Positions 23,619 to 33,898 are shown, numbered from the stretch's first letter. The stretch: 41,949 bases of DNA from Inquilinus limosus (GCF_002195995.1 NZ_NHON01000054.1:1-41949); one strand, 5' to 3'. A program made the numbers and translations. The notes: generated from the letters alone by a model not told the origin.

Positions 23619-24617
23619 ATGACCCTCAAGCTCGTCATCAAACGCCTTCTCTTCCTCGTCCTGGTGGTCTGGGCGGCCTCGACCATCGTCTTCTTCATCC
23701 CGCGGCTGTCGAGCCGCAACGCGCTGCGCGAGCGCTTCGGCGAGCTGGCCCGCACCGGCGGCTTCTCCCCGGCCGACCTGGAGAAGATCATCGCCTCGAT
23801 GCAGCAGCAATTCGGCCTCGACCAGCCGCTGTACCACCAGTACTGGACCTATCTCGGCAACATCCTGCGGATGGATTTCGGCTACTCGCTGTACCGCTAT
23901 CCGTCGACCGTGGCCGAGCTGCTGGCCCAGTCGTTGCCCTGGACCATCGGCCTGCTGCTGGTCACCACCATCCTCAGCTTCATCATCGGCAACCTGCTGG
24001 GCGCCATCGCCGCCTGGCCGCGGGCGCCGGGCTGGCTGCGGGGCTTCGCCACGCCCTTCATCCTGCTGACCGGGGTGCCGCCGGTGATCATGGGCATCCT
24101 GCTGCTGTTCTTCATCGGCTTCCGGCTGGGATGGCTGCCGCTGGGCGGCGCCTATTCGGTCGGGGTGGTGCCGAACCTCTCGCTCGACTTCGTGCTGGAC
24201 CTGCTGCAGCACCAGGTGCTGCCGGCGCTGGCCCTGATCTTCGGGTCGGTCGGCGGCTGGGTGCTGTCGATGCGGGGCATGGGCGTCACCATCCAGGGCG
24301 AGGACTATGTCAACTTCGCCGAGCACAAGGGCCTGACCGGCGGCCGGATCTTCCGCGACTACTATCTGCGCAACGCGATGCTGCCGCAGGTGACCGGGCT
24401 GGCCCTGGCGCTGGGCACCGTCGTCACCTCGGCCATCATCGTCGAGGGGCTGTTCGGCCTGCCGGGCATCGGCAGCATGCTGAACCTCGCCATCCGCGCC
24501 AACGATTTCCCGACCATCTACGGCATCGTGCTGTTCATCACCATCGCCGTGGCAGTGCTGATGACGGTGGTCGAGTTCCTGTACCCGCTGCTCGACCCCC
24601 GCGTCCGCCAGTCGTGA
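23619..24617 (+). CDS. ABC transporter permease, DppB/OppB type
   Basis: 332-residue inner-membrane protein with about six transmembrane segments: the first at residues 7-27 (LLFLVLVVWAASTIVFFIPRL), a large periplasmic loop (QQFGLDQPLYHQYWTYLGNILRMDFGYS, family signature), then spans at about 110-135, 145-170, 195-215, 265-290 and 300-320. The EAA coupling loop is GLTGGRIFRDYYLRNAMLPQVTG. It forms the channel with the next gene's product. GGAGG (23610-23614) precedes ATG 23619. Confidence 0.92.
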   Translation: MTLKLVIKRLLFLVLVVWAASTIVFFIPRLSSRNALRERFGELARTGGFSPADLEKIIASMQQQFGLDQPLYHQYWTYLGNILRMDFGYSLYRYPSTVAELLAQSLPWTIGLLLVTTILSFIIGNLLGAIAAWPRAPGWLRGFATPFILLTGVPPVIMGILLLFFIGFRLGWLPLGGAYSVGVVPNLSLDFVLDLLQHQVLPALALIFGSVGGWVLSMRGMGVTIQGEDYVNFAEHKGLTGGRIFRDYYLRNAMLPQVTGLALALGTVVTSAIIVEGLFGLPGIGSMLNLAIRANDFPTIYGIVLFITIAVAVLMTVVEFLYPLLDPRVRQS

Positions 24618-24627
24618 GGAGGGAGAC

Positions 24628-25539
24628 ATGACGATCGCCGCGCTCTCCCCATCCGCTGCCGAGCCCGCCCTCCGCCGCCCCGGCCGCCCGGTCCTGGTGC
24701 TACGCTATCTGCGCCGCAACAAGGGGCTGGCGCTGGGCGTGCTGATCCTGCTCGGCCTCGCCGCCTTCACCATCATCGGCCTCCTGACGATCAACCCGAA
24801 GGACGCCTATCCGCTGTCGGTGGCGGTGAAGAAGCCGCCGAGCCTGAAATATCCCTTCGGCACCGATTTCTTCGGCCGCGACCTGTTCTCCGCCATGGTC
24901 GTGGGCATGTGGCAGACGGCCTTCATCGGCTTCGTCGCCGGCGGCCTCGGTACCGTGATCGGCGTCGTGCTCGGCTTCATCGCCGCCTATTTCGGCCGCT
25001 GGACCGACGCGATCATCCGCACGGTCTGCCAGATCCTGACGCCGATCCCGGTGCTGCTGATCCAGGTCGTCATCGCCGGGTCGCTCGACAAGCGTGACGT
25101 CACCATCCTCACCATGGCGCTGATCGTTGTGCTGCTGGCCTGGATGGGGCCGACCCTGGTGATCCGCGCCCAGGTGCTGACGATGAAGGAACGGCAATTC
25201 GTCGCCGTGGCCAAGCTGTCGGGCGTCAGCGATCTCGGCATCATCTTCAAGGAGATCCTGCCCTGCCTGCTGCCCTTCATCGCTGCTGCCTTCGTGGCGC
25301 AGGTGTTCTCGGCCGTCTTCGCCGCCTTCTACCTCGCCGTGCTCGGGCTCGGGCCGCTGCGTGAGCCGCTGCTCGGCAACATCATTTGGGCGGCGCAGTC
25401 GCAGGGCGCCTTCTTCAACGGCTGGTGGTGGTGGCCGATCATCCCCTCGGTAGCGATGATCCTGATCCTCGGCTCGCTGGCCCTGATCAATATGGGCCTG
25501 GACGAGCTGGCCAATCCCCGCGTGCGGAGGACGGAGTGA
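24628..25539 (+). CDS. ABC transporter permease, DppC/OppC type
   Basis: 303-residue partner permease. It has the N-terminal cytoplasmic extension and first span (LALGVLILLGLAAFTIIGLL) characteristic of OppC, the motif KYPFGTDFFGRDLFSAMVVGMWQT, several spans, and the EAA loop VAKLSGVSDLGIIFKEILPCLLP. It starts 10 bp after the DppB-type gene with a GAGGAGGGA ribosome-binding site. Its 3' end abuts the first ATPase gene. Confidence 0.92.
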   Translation: MTIAALSPSAAEPALRRPGRPVLVLRYLRRNKGLALGVLILLGLAAFTIIGLLTINPKDAYPLSVAVKKPPSLKYPFGTDFFGRDLFSAMVVGMWQTAFIGFVAGGLGTVIGVVLGFIAAYFGRWTDAIIRTVCQILTPIPVLLIQVVIAGSLDKRDVTILTMALIVVLLAWMGPTLVIRAQVLTMKERQFVAVAKLSGVSDLGIIFKEILPCLLPFIAAAFVAQVFSAVFAAFYLAVLGLGPLREPLLGNIIWAAQSQGAFFNGWWWWPIIPSVAMILILGSLALINMGLDELANPRVRRTE

Positions 25540-25586
25540 CCGCGATGGATGTGACGCTCGCGCCGCCCCGGGACCGGAGGAAGGCG

Positions 25587-26576
<990 letters not shown>

Positions 26577-26577
26577 G

Positions 26578-27582
26578 ATGGCCGATCTGCTGCGCCTGGA
26601 GAACGTCTCGAAGACCTACACGCGCGGGCTGATGCACGCCCATCTCACCACGGCGCTGCGCGACTTCACCCTGACGCTGAAGGAGGACGAGCCGACGATC
26701 CTGACCGTGGCGGGGGAGAGCGGCAGCGGCAAGACCACGCTGGCCATGCTGCTGCTCGGCTTCATCGCGCCGACGACGGGGCGGATCATCTATCGCGGCC
26801 AGGACGTCTCGACCCTGCGCGGCAAGGAGAAGATGGCCTATCGCCGCGAGGTGCAGGCCGTCTTCCAGGACCCTTTCGCCGTGTTCAACCCGTTCTACAC
26901 GGTCGACCACCTGCTGACCGTGCCGATCCGCAAGTTCGGGCTGGCCAGGTCGAAAGCCGAGGCGCGCGACAAGATGGAGGCGGCGCTGACCGCGGTCGGG
27001 CTGCGGCCGGAGGACATCCTGGGCCGCTTCCCGCACCAGCTGTCCGGCGGGCAGCGCCAGCGCATCAACGTCGCCCGGGCGCTGCTGCTGAAGCCGCGGC
27101 TGCTGATCGCGGACGAGCCGGTGTCGATGGTCGACGCCTCGCTGCGCGCCACGATCCTGGAGACGCTGCGCAACCTGCAGCGCGACCACGGCGTGTCGAT
27201 CATCTACGTCACCCACGACCTGACCACGGCCTATCACATCGCCAAGTCGATCATCGTGCTGTATCGCGGCGCGGTGATGGAGGCGGGGGATGTCGACCAG
27301 GTGATCAAGGACCCGCAGCACCCCTACACCCAGCTGCTGGTGGATTCGATCCCCTGGCCCAATCTCGACCAGCGCTGGGGCGCCCAGCCGATCAAGGCGC
27401 GCGACGCCGCGGTCGGCACCGCCGGCTGCCGCTTCCGATCCCGCTGTCCGCAGGCGATGGAGGGCTGCGGGGCGGAACCGCCGCTGTTCCGCATCGGCGA
27501 CCGCCAGACCGCCTCCTGCTTCCTGTACGACCGGCAGCCGCAGGTGGCGCGGGAGCAACTGTCGGAGCTGCTGCCGGCATGA
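26578..27582 (+). CDS. ABC transporter ATP-binding protein, DppF/OppF type
   Basis: 334-residue second ATPase of the importer. Walker A GESGSGKTT, signature LSGGQRQR, Walker B LLIADEPVSMVDASLR and switch YVTHDLTTA are intact, with HPYTQLLVDSIPWPNLDQRW and a cysteine-containing tail (CRFRSRCPQAMEGCG). DEPVSMVDASLR is a variant found in sugar-type members of this family, to my recollection, supporting a saccharide cargo. ATG 26578 is 1 bp after the preceding stop. It closes the five-gene importer operon; a palindromic repeat follows. Confidence 0.92.
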   Translation: MADLLRLENVSKTYTRGLMHAHLTTALRDFTLTLKEDEPTILTVAGESGSGKTTLAMLLLGFIAPTTGRIIYRGQDVSTLRGKEKMAYRREVQAVFQDPFAVFNPFYTVDHLLTVPIRKFGLARSKAEARDKMEAALTAVGLRPEDILGRFPHQLSGGQRQRINVARALLLKPRLLIADEPVSMVDASLRATILETLRNLQRDHGVSIIYVTHDLTTAYHIAKSIIVLYRGAVMEAGDVDQVIKDPQHPYTQLLVDSIPWPNLDQRWGAQPIKARDAAVGTAGCRFRSRCPQAMEGCGAEPPLFRIGDRQTASCFLYDRQPQVAREQLSELLPA

Positions 27583-27621
27583 ATGACGATGAGTAGATTC
27601 TCCTCTCCCCCACGAAAGAAC

Positions 27622-27778
27622 CGTCATTGCGAGGAGGCGCAGCCGACGAAGCAATCCAGGGGCCGGTGCGCACCGGCTCCTGGATTGCTTCGCTTCGCTA
27701 ACAAGTAACTGGCCACTCAGGCGGCCAGTTACATCCAGGGCGGGTCGGCCTCCGGCCGGTGCGAAACTCGCAATGACG
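27622..27778. repeat. Palindromic intergenic repeat, copy C, interrupted by a second palindrome
   Basis: The element starts CGTCATTGCGAGG and ends CTCGCAATGACG like the others, but about 65 bp are inserted in its right arm between CTTCGCT (near 27699) and CTCGC (27767). The insert carries a perfect 10 bp inverted repeat GTAACTGGCC (27705-27714) / GGCCAGTTAC (27723-27732). Its GGCCACTCAGGCGGCCA (27711-27727) matches 88-104 at the window's left edge with one difference. This suggests one small palindromic element landed in another. Confidence 0.85.
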
Positions 27779-27819
27779 ATCTTTTATAGGCTCACTGGTA
27801 CGCACGGATCCTCACGACC

Positions 27820-28782
27820 ATGCTCGAAATCGCCGAATTCATCAGCCCCACCCCGTCGCCCGTCTGGAGGCTGGCGAAGCAGGCCGGGGTGGACCTCGCC
27901 GTCGGCGGCCTGCCGCCCGACGACCTGCTGCAGGGCGAGGCGCCGTGGGACCTGGCGCCGCTGCAGCGGCTGAAGCAGCGCTATGAGGAGGCCGGCTTCA
28001 CGCTCAAGGTGATCGAGGCGCGGCCGCCGCTGAACAAGGCCAAGCGCGGCCTGCCGGGACGCGACGAGGAGATCGCGACGGTCTGCACCCTGCTGCAGAA
28101 CATGGGCAAGCTCGGCATCCCGGTCTGGTGCTATGAGTGGATGACCGATTTCAACTGGGTGCGCACCAACCTGGCCACACCGTCACGCGGCGGGTCGGTG
28201 GTCACCAGCTTCGCCCTGGCCGACGTGCCGGAGGACCTGACGACCAACCCGCCGATCGGTGAGGACGATCTCTGGGCCAATCTCGACTATTTCCTGAAAA
28301 AGGTGCTGCCGGCCGCCGAGGCGGCGGGGGTGAAGATCTCGATGCATCCGGACGACCCGCCGCTGTCGCCGATCCGCGGCGTCGGCCGGATCATGCGCAG
28401 CATCGACAACTACCGCCGCCTGGTCGACAGCGTGCCCAGCCCGATGAACACGATCACCCTGTGCCAGGGCAACTTCACGCTGATGACCGACGACCTGCCC
28501 GGCGCCATCCGCGGCTTCGGCAAGGCCATCTCCTTCGTCCATTTCCGCGATGTGGAGGGCACGCCGGAGGCATTCCGCGAGACCTGGCACGATGCCGGCA
28601 AGACCGACATGCTGGCCTGCATGCGCGCCTATCGCGACATCGGCTTCGACGGCGTGCTGCGCCCCGACCACGTGCCGACGGTCGAGGGCGACAGCAACGA
28701 ACATGCCGGCTACTCCGCCTTCGGGCGGCTCTACGCCATCGGCTACATCCGCGGGCTGCACCAGTCCGTCTACGGCGCGTGA
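27820..28782 (+). CDS. Mannonate dehydratase, UxuA type (copy 2, divergent)
   Basis: 320-residue TIM-barrel enzyme, shorter than copy 1 by 28 residues and quite different in sequence, yet keeping all four metal ligands: His in SMHPDDPP, Cys in TITLCQGNFTLM, His in FVHFRDVEG, Asp in LRPDHVPTV. The middle (CYEWMTDFNWVRTNLATPSRGGS) differs from copy 1. It may dehydrate a different aldonate, or work on D-mannonate under other conditions. The ribosome-binding site is weak. It stands 15 bp ahead of an SDR gene and after repeat copy C, probably first of an operon. Confidence 0.82.
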   Translation: MLEIAEFISPTPSPVWRLAKQAGVDLAVGGLPPDDLLQGEAPWDLAPLQRLKQRYEEAGFTLKVIEARPPLNKAKRGLPGRDEEIATVCTLLQNMGKLGIPVWCYEWMTDFNWVRTNLATPSRGGSVVTSFALADVPEDLTTNPPIGEDDLWANLDYFLKKVLPAAEAAGVKISMHPDDPPLSPIRGVGRIMRSIDNYRRLVDSVPSPMNTITLCQGNFTLMTDDLPGAIRGFGKAISFVHFRDVEGTPEAFRETWHDAGKTDMLACMRAYRDIGFDGVLRPDHVPTVEGDSNEHAGYSAFGRLYAIGYIRGLHQSVYGA

Positions 28783-28796
28783 GCGGGGAGGGGACG

Positions 28797-29639
28797 ATGG
28801 ACACGAAGACCATTGCGCTGACCGGGGGCAGCGGCCGGATCGGCCGGGCCATCGCGGCGGCGGCGCTGCGGGCCGGCCACCGCGTCGTCAGCATCGACCG
28901 GGCAGGGCCGCCGGAGGGGACGAAAAAGCAGAAGGACCTCCGCTTCGTCACAGCCGATATCGGCGACTACGACGCGCTGGTCGCGGCCTTCCAGGGCTGT
29001 GACGCGCTGATCCACATGGCCGCCATCCCGTCGCCGGGCAACCACCCCGACCACATCGTCCACAACAACAACGTCACCGGCAGCTACAACGCGATGCGGG
29101 CGGCGATCGAGGTCGGCATCACCCGGATCGTCCAGGCGTCGAGCGTCAACGCCATCGGCCTGTCTTTCAGCCGCGAGGCGCATTTCGACTACCTGCCGCT
29201 CGACGAGGCGCATCCCAATTACACGGAAGAGCCCTACGGCCTGTCGAAATGGATCTGCGAGCAGCAGGCCGACACCCTCGCCCGCCGCTACAGCGACCTC
29301 AGGATCGCCAGCATGCGCTTCCACCTGGTGGTGGAGGAGCGGGCGCAGGCCGCGGCCGTCTACGGCTTCGTGACCAAGGCGGCGTCGAAGCATCTCTGGG
29401 CCTACACCCTCTACGATTCGGCGGCGCGGGCCTGCCTGCAGGCGCTGGACGCACCGTTCCAGGGCCATGAGGCCTTCTACATCGTCGCGCCGGACACGGT
29501 GATGGATATGCCGAGCCTCGACCTCGCCGGCCGCTTCTTCTCCGACGTGCCGGTGCGCGGCGACCTCGGCGGCAACCGCGCCTTCTTCTCCTCCGCCAAG
29601 GCCGAGCGGATGCTCGGCTGGCGCCATGATCCCGATTGA
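28797..29639 (+). CDS. NAD(P)-dependent SDR / epimerase-type dehydrogenase
   Basis: 280-residue extended short-chain dehydrogenase. The nucleotide motif is TGGSGRIG, the catalytic pair YGLSK (Tyr/Lys) with SSVNAIG serine segment, and TADIGDYDALVAAFQGCDALIHMAA is standard. Family members in uronate clusters include uronate dehydrogenase and fructuronate/altronate-type reductases; sequence alone does not separate these. Its neighbours (two dehydratases) suggest oxidation or reduction of a sugar acid or lactone. GGGGAGGGG precedes ATG 28797. Confidence 0.85.
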   Translation: MDTKTIALTGGSGRIGRAIAAAALRAGHRVVSIDRAGPPEGTKKQKDLRFVTADIGDYDALVAAFQGCDALIHMAAIPSPGNHPDHIVHNNNVTGSYNAMRAAIEVGITRIVQASSVNAIGLSFSREAHFDYLPLDEAHPNYTEEPYGLSKWICEQQADTLARRYSDLRIASMRFHLVVEERAQAAAVYGFVTKAASKHLWAYTLYDSAARACLQALDAPFQGHEAFYIVAPDTVMDMPSLDLAGRFFSDVPVRGDLGGNRAFFSSAKAERMLGWRHDPD

Positions 29640-29777
29640 TACCAGCGAATGCCACTTGCGAAAGAAGCGTCATTGCGAGGAGCGGAGCGACGAAGCAATC
29701 CAGGGGGCCGGTTCGCACTGGCCCCTGGATTGCTTCGCTGCGCTCGCAATGACGATCCTTTCGTAGGCTCACCGGTA
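29640..29777. repeat. Palindromic intergenic repeat, copy D, with terminal inverted repeats
   Basis: The most complete copy. It begins directly after the SDR stop with TACCAGCGA (29640-29648) and ends TCACCGGTA (29769-29777), which match as inverted repeats at 7 of 9 positions. Inside are CGTCATTGCGAG (29668) and CTCGCAATGACG (ending 29754) with the GAAGCAATCCAGGG / CCCCTGGATTGCTTC stem. Ends of this kind are typical of MITE-like elements mobilised by a transposase elsewhere. No protein is encoded. Confidence 0.85.
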
Positions 29778-29826
29778 TGACTTTCTTCCTTCGTCGCACG
29801 CGACCCTTCTCATCCGAGGCCACTTC

Positions 29827-31038
29827 ATGAAGATCCAGGACGTCAAGGTCATCGTCTGCTCGCCGGGGCGGAACTTCGTCACCCTCAAGATCGTCACCGA
29901 CGAAGGCCTGTATGGCATCGGCGACGGCACGGTGAACGGGCGCGAGCTCGCGGTGGTCAGCTACCTGCAGGACCATGTCGCGCCGCTGCTGATCGGCCGC
30001 GACCCGGCGCAGATCGAGGACATCTGGCAGTATCTCTACAAGGGCGCCTACTGGCGGCGCGGGCCGATCACCATGGCCGCGATCTCCGCCGTCGACATGG
30101 CGCTGTGGGACATCAAGGCCAAGGCGGCGAACATGCCGCTGTACCAGCTGCTGGGCGGCGCCTCGCGGCAGAAGGCGATGATCTATTCGCACGCCCAGGG
30201 CATGAGCATCGAGGAGGCGGTCGACGCCGTCGGCAGGAAGCGCGACGAGGGCCATGTCGCCATCCGCTGCCAGGTCGGCATCCCCGGCCTGCCGGCGGTT
30301 TACGGCACCGGCAAGGGGTCGAAGCAGGGCCAGGGCGGCATGGTCGAAGCCCTGCCGCATGAGGAGGTGTGGTCGACCGCGAAATACATGAACCACATCC
30401 CGAAGCTGTTCTCGCGGCTGCGCGACACCTATGGCGACGATCTGCACCTGCTGCACGACACCCACCACCGCCTGACGCCGATCGAGGCGGCGCGGCTGGG
30501 CAAGGACCTGGAGCCGTTCCGGCTGTTCTGGCTGGAGGACCCGGTGCCGGCCGAGCTGCAGGAGGGCTATCGCCTGATCCGCCAGCACACCACGACGCCG
30601 ATCGCGCTGGGCGAGATCTTCAACACCATCTGGGATGCGCGCCTCCTGATGGAGGAGCAGCTGATCGACTATATCCGCGTCACCTCGGTCCATGCCGGCG
30701 GCGTGACCGGGCTGCGGCGGATCTTCGATTTCGCCTCGGTCTACCACATCCGCACCGCCTGCCACGGGCCGATGGACGTGTCGCCGGTGGCGATGGGCGC
30801 CAACGCCCATATCGACCTGTGGGTGCCGAATTTCGGCATCCAGGAATTCTCCGGCTACACGCCCCTGATGCATGAGGTGTTCCCGCATTCCTGGCAGCAG
30901 GAGGGCGGCTACATCCATCCCGGCGAGGCGCCGGGCCATGGCGTCGACATCGACGAGGCGCTGGCGGCGAAGCATCCCTATCAGCGCGCCTACCTGCCGG
31001 TGAACCGGCTGGAGGACGGCACCCTCTGGAGCTGGTGA
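29827..31038 (+). CDS. manD: D-mannonate dehydratase of the enolase superfamily (ManD)
   Basis: 403-residue enzyme, unrelated in fold to UxuA, performing the same reaction. Metal ligands are Asp211 ([11 protein letters not shown]), Glu237 (WLEDPVPAE) and Glu263 (LGEIFNT), each one residue beyond those recalled for characterised ManD proteins, with His213 in DTHHR. The VYGTGKGSK loop and [21 protein letters not shown] are also ManD hallmarks. Older annotations call such proteins 'starvation-sensing RspA'. Weak GAGG 8 nt upstream of ATG 29827. It overlaps or abuts the next gene (GTGA), forming a three-gene operon with the galactonate-dehydratase-like and lactonase genes. Confidence 0.88.
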   Translation: MKIQDVKVIVCSPGRNFVTLKIVTDEGLYGIGDGTVNGRELAVVSYLQDHVAPLLIGRDPAQIEDIWQYLYKGAYWRRGPITMAAISAVDMALWDIKAKAANMPLYQLLGGASRQKAMIYSHAQGMSIEEAVDAVGRKRDEGHVAIRCQVGIPGLPAVYGTGKGSKQGQGGMVEALPHEEVWSTAKYMNHIPKLFSRLRDTYGDDLHLLHDTHHRLTPIEAARLGKDLEPFRLFWLEDPVPAELQEGYRLIRQHTTTPIALGEIFNTIWDARLLMEEQLIDYIRVTSVHAGGVTGLRRIFDFASVYHIRTACHGPMDVSPVAMGANAHIDLWVPNFGIQEFSGYTPLMHEVFPHSWQQEGGYIHPGEAPGHGVDIDEALAAKHPYQRAYLPVNRLEDGTLWSW

Positions 31039-31043
31039 GCGCC

Positions 31044-32195
31044 ATGAAGATCTCAGCCATCCGCGCCTACCCGGTCTGGGTCGGCACGCGCAACCAGCTG
31101 ATCGTCAAGGTCGAGACCGACGAGGGCCTGTTCGGATGGGGCGAAAGCGGCCTCTCCGGCCGCGAGAAGGCGGTGGCCGGCGCGATCGAGCACTACCGCG
31201 AGTTCCTGATCGGCCGCGATCCGTTCCGGATCGGCGCGCTGTGGCAGGAGATGTATCGCAGCCAGTATTTCGAGGGTGGCCGTGTGCTGCAGGCGGCGAT
31301 CTCGGCGATCGACATCGCGCTGTACGACATCCTCGGCAAGGCGCTCGGCGTGCCGGTCTACCAGCTCTTGGGCGGCAAGCAGCGGGAGCGGATCCCGACC
31401 TTCGCCAGCACCTCGGCCCCGCCCGGCGAGGAGATGATCGAGCAGGCGCGGGCGCTGATCGCCGCCGGCTGGACCGCGATGCGCCTGTCGCCCTCCGGCC
31501 ATCGCGGCGGCGAGGTCTATGAGCCGCGCGAGCACATCGCGACGACGGCGAAATGGTGCGTCAAGGCGCGCGAGGCGCTGGGCGGCGACGTGGTGCTCGG
31601 CATCGACCTGCATCACCGCCTGTCGGTGGCGGAGGCGGCGAGCTTCTGCCAGAAGATGCCCTCCGGCACGCTCGACTTCCTGGAGGAGCCGATCCGCGAC
31701 GAGACGCCGGAGGCCTATGAGGCGCTGCGGCGGATGGTCGACGTGCCCTTCGCCATCGGCGAGGAATTCGCCTCGAAATGGCAGTTCCTGCCGTACATCG
31801 AGCGCGACATCCACCAGTTCAACCGCATCGATGTCTGCAATGTCGGCGGTCTGACCGAGGCGATGAAGGTCGCGGGCTGGAGCGAGGCGCATTACGTCGA
31901 CATGATGCCGCACAACCCGCTGGGACCGATCTGCACGGCGGCGACGGTGCATTTCGCCGCGGCGGTGCCGAACTTCTCCTGGCTCGAGACCCGGACCTCG
32001 ACCGCCGAGCAGCTCGGCTTCGACGATGCCGAGCTGTTCCCGGTGCAGCCGCGGATCGAGAACGCGCACTACCCGGTCACCGACGCGCCCGGCCTCGGCG
32101 TCGAGGTGAATGAGGAGGCGATCCAGAGGCAGAGCTTCAAGTTCTGGGAAGCGCCGCATCTGAAGCGCCGCGACGGGTCGGTGACCAATTGGTAG
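31044..32195 (+). CDS. Mandelate racemase/muconate-lactonizing family enzyme, galactonate dehydratase-like
   Basis: 383-residue enolase-superfamily sugar-acid dehydratase. Ligand positions: Asp in GIDLHHRLS (with His two further), Glu in FLEEPIRDE, Glu in AIGEEFASKW, and the catalytic His in MMPHNPLGPICTAA; this DxH / E / E / HNPLGP set is that of D-galactonate dehydratase (DgoD). Acid sugar specificity varies in the family. ATG 31044 is preferred to an overlapping GTG at 31035 because family members start MKI. The stop is overlapped by the lactonase start by 7 bp. Confidence 0.85.
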   Translation: MKISAIRAYPVWVGTRNQLIVKVETDEGLFGWGESGLSGREKAVAGAIEHYREFLIGRDPFRIGALWQEMYRSQYFEGGRVLQAAISAIDIALYDILGKALGVPVYQLLGGKQRERIPTFASTSAPPGEEMIEQARALIAAGWTAMRLSPSGHRGGEVYEPREHIATTAKWCVKAREALGGDVVLGIDLHHRLSVAEAASFCQKMPSGTLDFLEEPIRDETPEAYEALRRMVDVPFAIGEEFASKWQFLPYIERDIHQFNRIDVCNVGGLTEAMKVAGWSEAHYVDMMPHNPLGPICTAATVHFAAAVPNFSWLETRTSTAEQLGFDDAELFPVQPRIENAHYPVTDAPGLGVEVNEEAIQRQSFKFWEAPHLKRRDGSVTNW

Positions 32196-33112
32196 ACGCC
32201 GCGCTCGGCCCGCTCGAAGGACCGGCCTTCGACATCGTCGATCCGCGCTTCGCCGCCTGCACCGTGCCGGATGCCCGGGTCGAGCGGATCTGGACCGGCA
32301 GCCGCTGGACCGAGGGGCCGGCCTGGCTCGGCGCCCGCGGCCTGCTGGTCTGGTCCGACATCCCGGGCGACCGGATGCTGGCCTGGGAGCAGGCGACTGG
32401 GCGGGTCACGACCTTCCGCCAGCCGGCGAACAGCCCGAACGGCAACACGGTCGACCGCCAGGGCCGGCTGGTCACTTGCGAGCAGGCGCCGCACCGGATC
32501 GCGCGGCTGGAGCGGGACGGCAGGGTGACGCCGCTGGTCGACCGGATCGACGGCCGGCGCTTCAACTCCCCGAACGATGTCGTGGTGGCGTCGGACGGCG
32601 CGATCTGGTTCACCGACCCCAGCTACGGCAAGACCAAGGGGCGCGGGGAGGGGGCGGATGTGGAGGGCTGCCATGTCTACCGCTTCGACCCGACATCCGG
32701 GTCGGTGCGGCAGGTGACCGATGACTTCGTGATGCCGAACGGCTTGGCCTTCTCGCCGGACGAAAGCCTGCTCTACATCGTCGACACCGGCAGCACGGAG
32801 CGGCCGGACGCCCCGAACCATGTGCGCCGCTTCCGGGTCGGGCCGGATCACGCGCTGTCGGGCGGCGAGGTGCTGGCCGATGCGAACGGGCATTTCGACG
32901 GGCTGCGCGTCGACACCGCGGGCCGGCTGTGGATGGCGGTGGACGAGGGCGTCCGCTGCTATCTGCCCGATGGCACGCTGATCGGCCGGGTGAACCTGCC
33001 GGAGCGCGCCGCCAACCTGACCTTCGGCGGCGCCGGGCGCGACATCCTGATGATGACGGCGACCAGCTCGGTCTATCTCTGCCCGGTCAACGCCGTCGGC
33101 TGTGCGCCCTGA
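32189..33112 (+). CDS. SMP-30/gluconolactonase family protein
   Basis: 307-residue six-bladed beta-propeller hydrolase that opens sugar lactones with a divalent metal. Family motifs: WTEGPAWLGARGLLVWSDIPGDRM (Glu ligand), PANSPNGNTVDRQGRLVTCE, FNSPNDVVVASDGAIWFTDPSYG (Asn ligand) and FVMPNGLAFSPDESLLYIVDTGS, DGLRVDTAGRLWM (Asp). Start is TTG 32189, overlapping the previous stop by 7 bp; a start further in would remove part of the first blade. It supplies the lactone-hydrolysis step of an oxidative sugar-acid route ending in the dehydratases upstream. Confidence 0.87.
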   Translation: MVDAALGPLEGPAFDIVDPRFAACTVPDARVERIWTGSRWTEGPAWLGARGLLVWSDIPGDRMLAWEQATGRVTTFRQPANSPNGNTVDRQGRLVTCEQAPHRIARLERDGRVTPLVDRIDGRRFNSPNDVVVASDGAIWFTDPSYGKTKGRGEGADVEGCHVYRFDPTSGSVRQVTDDFVMPNGLAFSPDESLLYIVDTGSTERPDAPNHVRRFRVGPDHALSGGEVLADANGHFDGLRVDTAGRLWMAVDEGVRCYLPDGTLIGRVNLPERAANLTFGGAGRDILMMTATSSVYLCPVNAVGCAP

Positions 33113-33118
33113 GGCATC

Positions 33119-33898
33119 TCACTCAACCATGGCGACGCAGGCGACATGGCCGTCGGCGCGGACCAGCCGGATCGGCACGCCATAGGCGTCGGTCAGCGTC
33201 GCCTCGGTCAGCAGGGCGGCGGTCGGGCCCAGCTGCGGCGGCTGCGACGGCGACAGGATCAGCGTCCGGTCGGCCAGCGCATGGGCATGGTCCGGGGCGT
33301 GGGTGGTGAAGATGACGCCCAGCCCCTGCCGCGCCAGCCGGCGCACCAGCGCCAGGAACCGGGCCTGGTTGGCGAAGTCGAGATGGGCGGTCGGCTCGTC
33401 CAGGATCATCAGCGCCGGCCCCTGCGCCAGCACCCGGGCGATCTGCACCAGCTGCTGCTCGCCGCCACTGATCTCGGTGTAGGGCGCGTCGGCCAGATGG
33501 GCGATGCCCAGCGTCGCCAGCGCCTCCCCGGCCCGGGCCGCATCCTCCCGCCCCGGCATGTCGAACCAGCCGAGATGCGGGGCCCGCCCCATCTCCACCA
33601 CCGTGCGGACCGGGAAGGCGAAGACCGACTGGTGGCTCTGCGGCACCAGCGCCAGGTGGCGGGCGATCTCGGCCCGGCCCAGCGTGGCGATCGGCCGGCC
33701 AGCGACGCGGACGGTGCCGGCGGTCGGCGCCGCCAGCCCGGCCAGGCAGCGCAGCAGGGTCGACTTGCCGATGCCGTTCGGGCCCAGCACGCACAGGATC
33801 TCGCCGGCCGAGACGTCCAGCCCGACGCCCGCGAACACCGGCCGCGTCCGGCCGGGATAGGCGAAGCCCAGCCCGTCGGCCTGCAGGATCACGCCCAT
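33119..33898 (-). CDS. ABC transporter ATP-binding protein, type II importer (FecE/BtuD/MolC-like)
   Basis: 259-residue ATPase. Walker A GPNGIGKST, signature ISGGEQQLVQIARVLAQ, Walker B LMILDEPTAHLDFANQ, switch FTTHAPDH are of the chelate-importer class. The Q-loop is ALVPQSHQ. It overlaps the permease gene by 10 bp and converges on the lactonase gene only 6 bp away. The substrate is discussed with the binding protein and the upstream dyad: molybdate or tungstate is favoured over iron chelates or B12. Confidence 0.9.
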   Translation of the reverse strand: MGVILQADGLGFAYPGRTRPVFAGVGLDVSAGEILCVLGPNGIGKSTLLRCLAGLAAPTAGTVRVAGRPIATLGRAEIARHLALVPQSHQSVFAFPVRTVVEMGRAPHLGWFDMPGREDAARAGEALATLGIAHLADAPYTEISGGEQQLVQIARVLAQGPALMILDEPTAHLDFANQARFLALVRRLARQGLGVIFTTHAPDHAHALADRTLILSPSQPPQLGPTAALLTEATLTDAYGVPIRLVRADGHVACVAMVE

